64,000 nt of DNA from Brassica napus. Taxonomy: Eukaryota; Streptophyta; Magnoliopsida; Brassicales; Brassicaceae. Position numbers and translations under genes: made by a program. Below are positions 57,518 to 64,000 of this stretch, piece after piece. Under the pieces are notes generated by a model. It ran no database searches. It was not told where the DNA came from and saw nothing but the letters and a program-made list of their open reading frames with translations. How positions within the stretch are numbered: the stretch's first letter is position 1; each line of letters begins with the position of its first letter. Location of the stretch: contig NC_063450.1 of assembly GCF_020379485.1 (NCBI RefSeq), positions 42,808,681 to 42,872,680 of the forward strand, in the 5' to 3' direction.

Positions 57518-59050
57518 ACTTTTGTTACACTCCAAACATATTAAAAATAAACAATGCTTTAGTTGCTGAACCCAAATATTATAACTCATAAGTTCATAAC
57601 AAATGCTTTAGTTTTCTGAATCCAAAATTAAATAAAACCAAACACCAAATCAAAGATGCTAATCCCAAAAGTAAATAAAAATAAAACACCAAATCACACT
57701 TCTTGTTCTTCAACTTTATCACCAACAAACGACAAAAAGATGGAGAGTTCTATTTTTCACCATCAACTTCATCTTTTGCAAATAAGAATAATAGAAGTTA
57801 GTTATATATATATTGAAACCTAAAACTCCAAAATGTATGATAATGCGAACAAATACATATAGGTAAAACTATGAAGAGCCCAAGGCGGGAACTAGATCTT
57901 CTTCTTCGGTGGAAAGTGAGTTTTCAAACTTCTTATGATGGCTCAAAGAAGCTCCACCAGTTCAGATCGAAGGCGTTTGGGAGACCGGAAGCATCACCGA
58001 CCCTGAAACCACCATCATCGGAGCTCCATAACGTCGAATCGCCTTTTCTCTCTCAATATTTTAGGTGAAAGCAGAAATGGGGACTTAGGGTTGCGGGTCT
58101 TCAAAATCCCGCAGGCTAACCTGTAGCCCATACCATCTTTGGTCCGTCTCCGTAATTTTGCGGACTTACTAAATGGTGGTCCAATCCCGCTTCGTGGCAA
58201 GTCTTTACGGCTTAGGCTCATAGTTCAGGTCTTTCATCGCCTTTTCTAGGATTATTAAATAGAAGAAGAAATGTCCAAAATATATATTTTTGTTTGTCTG
58301 AACTTTTTATTGAATGTTGTTGCAAGGGGGATAAAATCCAATAATTGGGGGTGAATTATTAAGGAGATAGCTCACAGGATAGGGTGGTGTCTCACCTTAT
58401 AATAAAAAAGTGGTCGTTGATTAATTTTATTTATTTATATTTTTGTTTGCCTCTGCGACACGTTTCACCCAACGGCCCATTTTTCAGCTTGCGGTCTCCT
58501 CTTGGTATATTCTTGAAATCCATACACAAGAAATAATTGATTGAAGGGTCATGTGATGATCAATTTAGTAAAGACAATAAATAATGATGTGTAAATTTTC
58601 TTTCTTCCATCATCCTCATCTCTCTTTTGTCGTGTCGTGTGTGCTGGGGAGAACAAGAAAAAGTTTGAACGGTCAAAAGAAATACTCAAAAAACACAGGA
58701 AAAACCATAACCAATGTAACTTTTACATTGGTTCTTTGCTAACTTCAAAGACTCCATTATTATAATTTGTACTAGCTTTCACTTGAAGACTATACTGCAT
58801 TAGTTTTCACTTGAAGACTCCTTATTGGCCTATTTGTATTTGTATTCTACGGTCAAATGTTGTAATAAATAAATACAGGTTTTCCAGACATCAATAAATA
58901 AATATAGTTATACATTTGTAACAAAATAAAAAATTGTCTCCAGCGCAGTAGAAAAGAGAAGAAACACCACAATAAAAGAAAATAAAAATTCATAATAAAA
59001 AAAGTTAAAGCGAGAAGAAGAGAGGAAAGAAGAGAAGAAGGCTCATCATC
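57518..59050. other. Intergenic stretch upstream of the shaggy-like kinase
   Basis: No supported gene. A short open frame at 57871-58068 and GC-richer sequence at 58080-58220 may be element remnants. The last part, with an (ATC)n run at 59043-59070, is the probable promoter and leader of the kinase. Confidence 0.45.
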
Positions 59051-59170
59051 ATCAATCATCATCATCATCAAACCCACATCTCTTGTTTTATTTAACCGTA
59101 CGGATCTACCTCCAAAAATCTTCGTCTTCTCCATCTTTCTCGATCTGAGATTTTTCAACGTTTTCAATCG

Positions 59171-59490
59171 GTACGTTTAAACATCTCTTCAAGTTTTCAT
59201 TTTTAAGATGCTCATCTCGAATTCTGGGAGGTCAGGTCTCTGTTGCTCTTTTGGGAAATTTTGTTGAGGTGTTTATAGCTCCAGATCTGCTTACTTTGAT
59301 GTTAAGAAGGTCTTTTTGCCTAAAAGCTTTCCTCTTTGGCTTTCTCTTATTGTTCTTGTCTCCTACGTTCTCTGTTTGTTAGTGTCACAAACACTTGTAA
59401 AAGCTTGCTCTTTTATACTCAGATTGTGAATAAAATGTTGTTTTCTCTGTTTGTATTTGAAAAAACAGTACACTTTTGCTTTGTTGCAGC
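59171..59490 (+). other. Intron in the 5' leader of the shaggy-like kinase
   Basis: A donor (caatcg|gtacgt) and an acceptor (gttgcag|cctcg) bracket 320 bases ending 63 bases before the ATG. Leader introns are usual in plant shaggy-like kinase genes and often raise expression. Confidence 0.6.
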
Positions 59491-59553
59491 CTCGAGAGAG
59501 CTTGAAGATTGAAAAGAAGGAAACTTTGTTTGTACCCTACCCTGAAAAAAAAA

Positions 59554-61517
<1,964 letters not shown>

Positions 61518-62924
61518 TTTCCTTAAAAAAAAAAACTTTAAATGTAGTTGCACAATCACAACACTTGTATAATATTATGCCTCTCTCTATCTACCTCTCT
61601 GATATGTATGTACCCTTTGTTTGTTGTATGAGTAGTAGAAAAAAAGAATTTATTATGACTGGTTGGTTTAATAGTATACAAGCCATCAAGTAATTTAAAT
61701 CAATAGTTTGGTATTCTTTGTGCTTTAGTGAATCTTTGTACCAAAGAAAGTATTCAACAAAGTAGGAAGGAGCTTTTTTTTTTAGCTCCTTTTTAAAGCT
61801 TAAGATTTATTCATTTTGGTACGAATTTTCAACTTGTATTTGAGTTAACACGCCGAGAAAAGTATGCAAAATTTGCAAAGTGCGATGAGACTTGACGATG
61901 CCCTACAAAGAAAAATATCATTTGGAATAGGAGAAGCAAAACAAAGAGTTTTCAAATTAGTCCACCAACAACGATAGTAATAAGCTACCGACACTTTGGT
62001 ATACATAAGAAAAAACAAAAGGATCATCGTGGAATTTGCAGAAAGGCTAGAGAAACTCTTACCCTGGAATGTGCGACTGATTATGCCAATGCTGCGCCAC
62101 GTCAGAATTGTTAATTGCTGAGTTGTATGGGTCCCATAGTTTGGTAGGTTTGTTGGATCAAAGACTCTCAAAAGTCAAACAAACATTTCATGTTACTAAA
62201 ACGTTGCGAACATGCGCCACCTGAGTTTTGGGAATCTTTTTCAATCAACCAACGACCACTTTAATTGCTCTTACAAGTCTTATTCAGGTAGGTATTATCT
62301 GTAGCTATAGACATCTTCAAAATGTTATTTAGAGACGTGATTATAGCAGTCTTTTCAAAAAGTAAGTCTCCTTTTCAAATATTTGCTATACTATAAAACG
62401 TGTATAGATTTCCTGTTTTAAATAAATCTGATCTTTACAGTGGCAAAAGGTTTCCAAATGAATTACATCAAATCAACGTTTTCCATTTAGTGGTTTTGTG
62501 CAAGTCAAAATGCTGCGACGTAAACAACACAAGCATAAGGATTTTATTTTTTAGACAGTTACATCGAACCAAGAACACTGAAAATAGTGACCGTTGTTAA
62601 CTTTATTACCGACCTTGCTAACGTAAAGAGGAGACACTTGAAGAACAAAACGATTCGAGGAAATGAAATTAGAAGAATGCTTACAAAGTCTTCTCATACA
62701 TATTTACTGTATTAAGAAGACGTTTTATTACTTAACTAGAAAATACATATATATATAGGCTACTTCACTTCTTCCAAATCCTCATGATACCTAAACCATG
62801 ATAATAACTCTCACCATCCATTATTCATTTACTCCCCCTCGAAATAGCTTGTTTCCCTGCGTTACACACATTAGTACATATCCTAGTGCCCCTCACCAAT
62901 GCATACTAGACAATGTTACCTTAT
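61518..62924. other. Intergenic stretch between convergent genes
   Basis: 3' flanks of the kinase (+) and the PLP enzyme (-). No additional gene or recognised element. Confidence 0.5.
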
Positions 62925-64000
62925 TCAATCAGTTAGAGACGAGCATTTGAACCCATCTCTCACAAGTTCATTAATAGCATCCTTAAGCCTATGATACTCC
63001 TCAGGTTTGTTATAAACTTGATACGAAATGCGAACATACCCCGTGATCGAATCAGTCTCTCCCTCACCAGGCGCTCTAAAGTAAGTCGGTATCTCAATGC
63101 TGAACCTCTCTCTCAAAAGGTTCCTAAGCCTCACAGCATCCGTCTCACTCGACACACCTAAACACACAGGCAACCCAACCATCACCATACTCGGACACAT
63201 CTCCGGCGGACAACCTAGCTGCGTCCCCCAAGACTTGACCAGCATCTCCCCCATCTCAATCACCGACTCATGGTTCCTCTTCTTTATACCATCGATCCCA
63301 CCTTCAAACCGGTTCACAAACTCCAGAATCGAAGGCACGACCAGCTGAGCACTGTAGTCTCTAGTCCCGACCCACGTGCTCTCAACCGCTAAACCGTTCC
63401 CGTACTCGTGAGACACGACCGGATGATGGAGATTACCACCAGCACCGGACCTCTTGCAATACAAGAAAGCAACGGAAGGCGGCGCGAAGAACCACTTGTG
63501 GAGGTTACTAGTGTAGAAGTCAGCGCCAATCTCCTTCATGTCCACGTCGACACAACCGATCCCATGAGCAGCGTCAACGAACACTTGGTCAACGCCTTCC
63601 TCTCTACATATCTTCACAAGCTCCTTGATCGGTATCACGACGCTAGGCATCGACGTCACGTGATCGATCAAAGCTAACCTGACCTTCCTACCGTTCGCCT
63701 TCCCCAATGCTAAACCGGTCCTAAACCGGTTGACTATTTCTTCCGCCGAGTTAACCGGGAACGGTAGCTGCATCTCGATGACCTCCCCACCGGAGCGTGA
63801 GACGTACGCTTCCACCGATTTCTTCACCGAGCCGAAGGCGTAGTGGAGCATCACCACCGCGTCGCCTCTGTCGAACCGGCCTTCCCGGAAGGCCCAGGCG
63901 GTTTGCTGGAGGACGATGGCCGCCGCCGTGGTGGCGTTGTCGACGAGGGAGACCTCGTCGTCGTGCTCGGCGTTGATGAGGCGTTTGATCGCGGCTCTGG
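62925..64000 (-). CDS. PLP-dependent L-cysteine desulfhydrase-like enzyme (partial)
   Basis: The open frame runs from the window edge (last full codon begins at 63998) to TAG at 62925-62927, about 357 residues, so only the N-terminus is missing. It is a class-V aminotransferase fold: VSLVDNATTAAA near the start, VFVDAAHGIGCVDVD with the cofactor-contacting Asp and His, and TSNLHKWFFAPPSVAFLYC with the Schiff-base Lys. Arabidopsis relatives are At5g26600 and the cysteine desulfhydrase At3g62130, which releases hydrogen sulfide, pyruvate and ammonia from L-cysteine. No introns are seen, and codon use is GC-richer than in the neighbours. The neighbourhood suggests the At5g26600 orthologue; substrate is inferred. 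Confidence 0.9.
   Translation of the reverse strand, partial: RAAIKRLINAEHDDEVSLVDNATTAAAIVLQQTAWAFREGRFDRGDAVVMLHYAFGSVKKSVEAYVSRSGGEVIEMQLPFPVNSAEEIVNRFRTGLALGKANGRKVRLALIDHVTSMPSVVIPIKELVKICREEGVDQVFVDAAHGIGCVDVDMKEIGADFYTSNLHKWFFAPPSVAFLYCKRSGAGGNLHHPVVSHEYGNGLAVESTWVGTRDYSAQLVVPSILEFVNRFEGGIDGIKKRNHESVIEMGEMLVKSWGTQLGCPPEMCPSMVMVGLPVCLGVSSETDAVRLRNLLRERFSIEIPTYFRAPGEGETDSITGYVRISYQVYNKPEEYHRLKDAINELVRDGFKCSSLTD

Noticed and set aside
63097..63677. Plus-strand frames inside the PLP-enzyme gene
   Set aside because: The opposite strand carries a long frame with clear family motifs, so these are antisense shadows in GC-richer coding DNA.

Overview
This is plant nuclear DNA, almost certainly Brassica or a close Brassicaceae relative. 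It is AT-rich, the genes carry short GT-AG introns, and the repeats are typical of crucifers (copia, Cassandra, Helitron, SINE, MITE, MULE). Four genes in the right third match neighbours on Arabidopsis chromosome 5 in the At5g26600-At5g26800 interval: NEAP-type nuclear-envelope protein, RIMA/RPAP2, shaggy-like kinase SK11 and a PLP-dependent cysteine-desulfhydrase-like enzyme. Locus names are from family knowledge, not from a search.

Left part (1-29 kb): a giant, nearly perfect inverted repeat. The left arm (1-9040 plus 15295-15562, running off the window) and the right arm (16753-26042 or beyond) are about 9.3 kb each. They are separated by a 1.19-kb unique spacer, and a 6.25-kb Ty1/copia element is inserted in the left arm only. 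Each arm carries two genes transcribed outward. One is an 8-exon A1 aspartic-protease-like gene with an intact 353-codon frame in which both catalytic Asp motifs are lost. The other is a DUF1985/Ulp1-type gene of the sort carried by Mutator-like elements, whose Ulp1 domain has lost its catalytic His and Cys. Beyond the right arm lie a third, deleted inverted copy of arm sequence, a frameshifted GRF zinc-finger gene and the C-terminal end of a MULE transposase. Together these suggest a MULE-derived, gene-capturing locus.

Middle part (29-43.8 kb): a small secreted cysteine-rich peptide gene with a TATA box, unrecognised ORF debris, a Cassandra TRIM retrotransposon with 5S-rRNA-derived LTRs, an SKP1-like pseudogene split by LTR-element sequence, nested Helitrons with recognisable ends, LTR-like debris and a tRNA-derived SINE.

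Right part (43.9-64 kb): collinear gene space. It holds a 3-exon gene for a small probably mitochondrial protein, a 5'-truncated LINE, a 5-exon NEAP gene, two MITEs, a RIMA/RPAP2-like gene with lost zinc-finger residues and an internal stop, a hAT MITE with an 8-bp target duplication, a complete GSK3/shaggy kinase gene (402 aa), and the 3' part of the PLP enzyme gene at the window edge.
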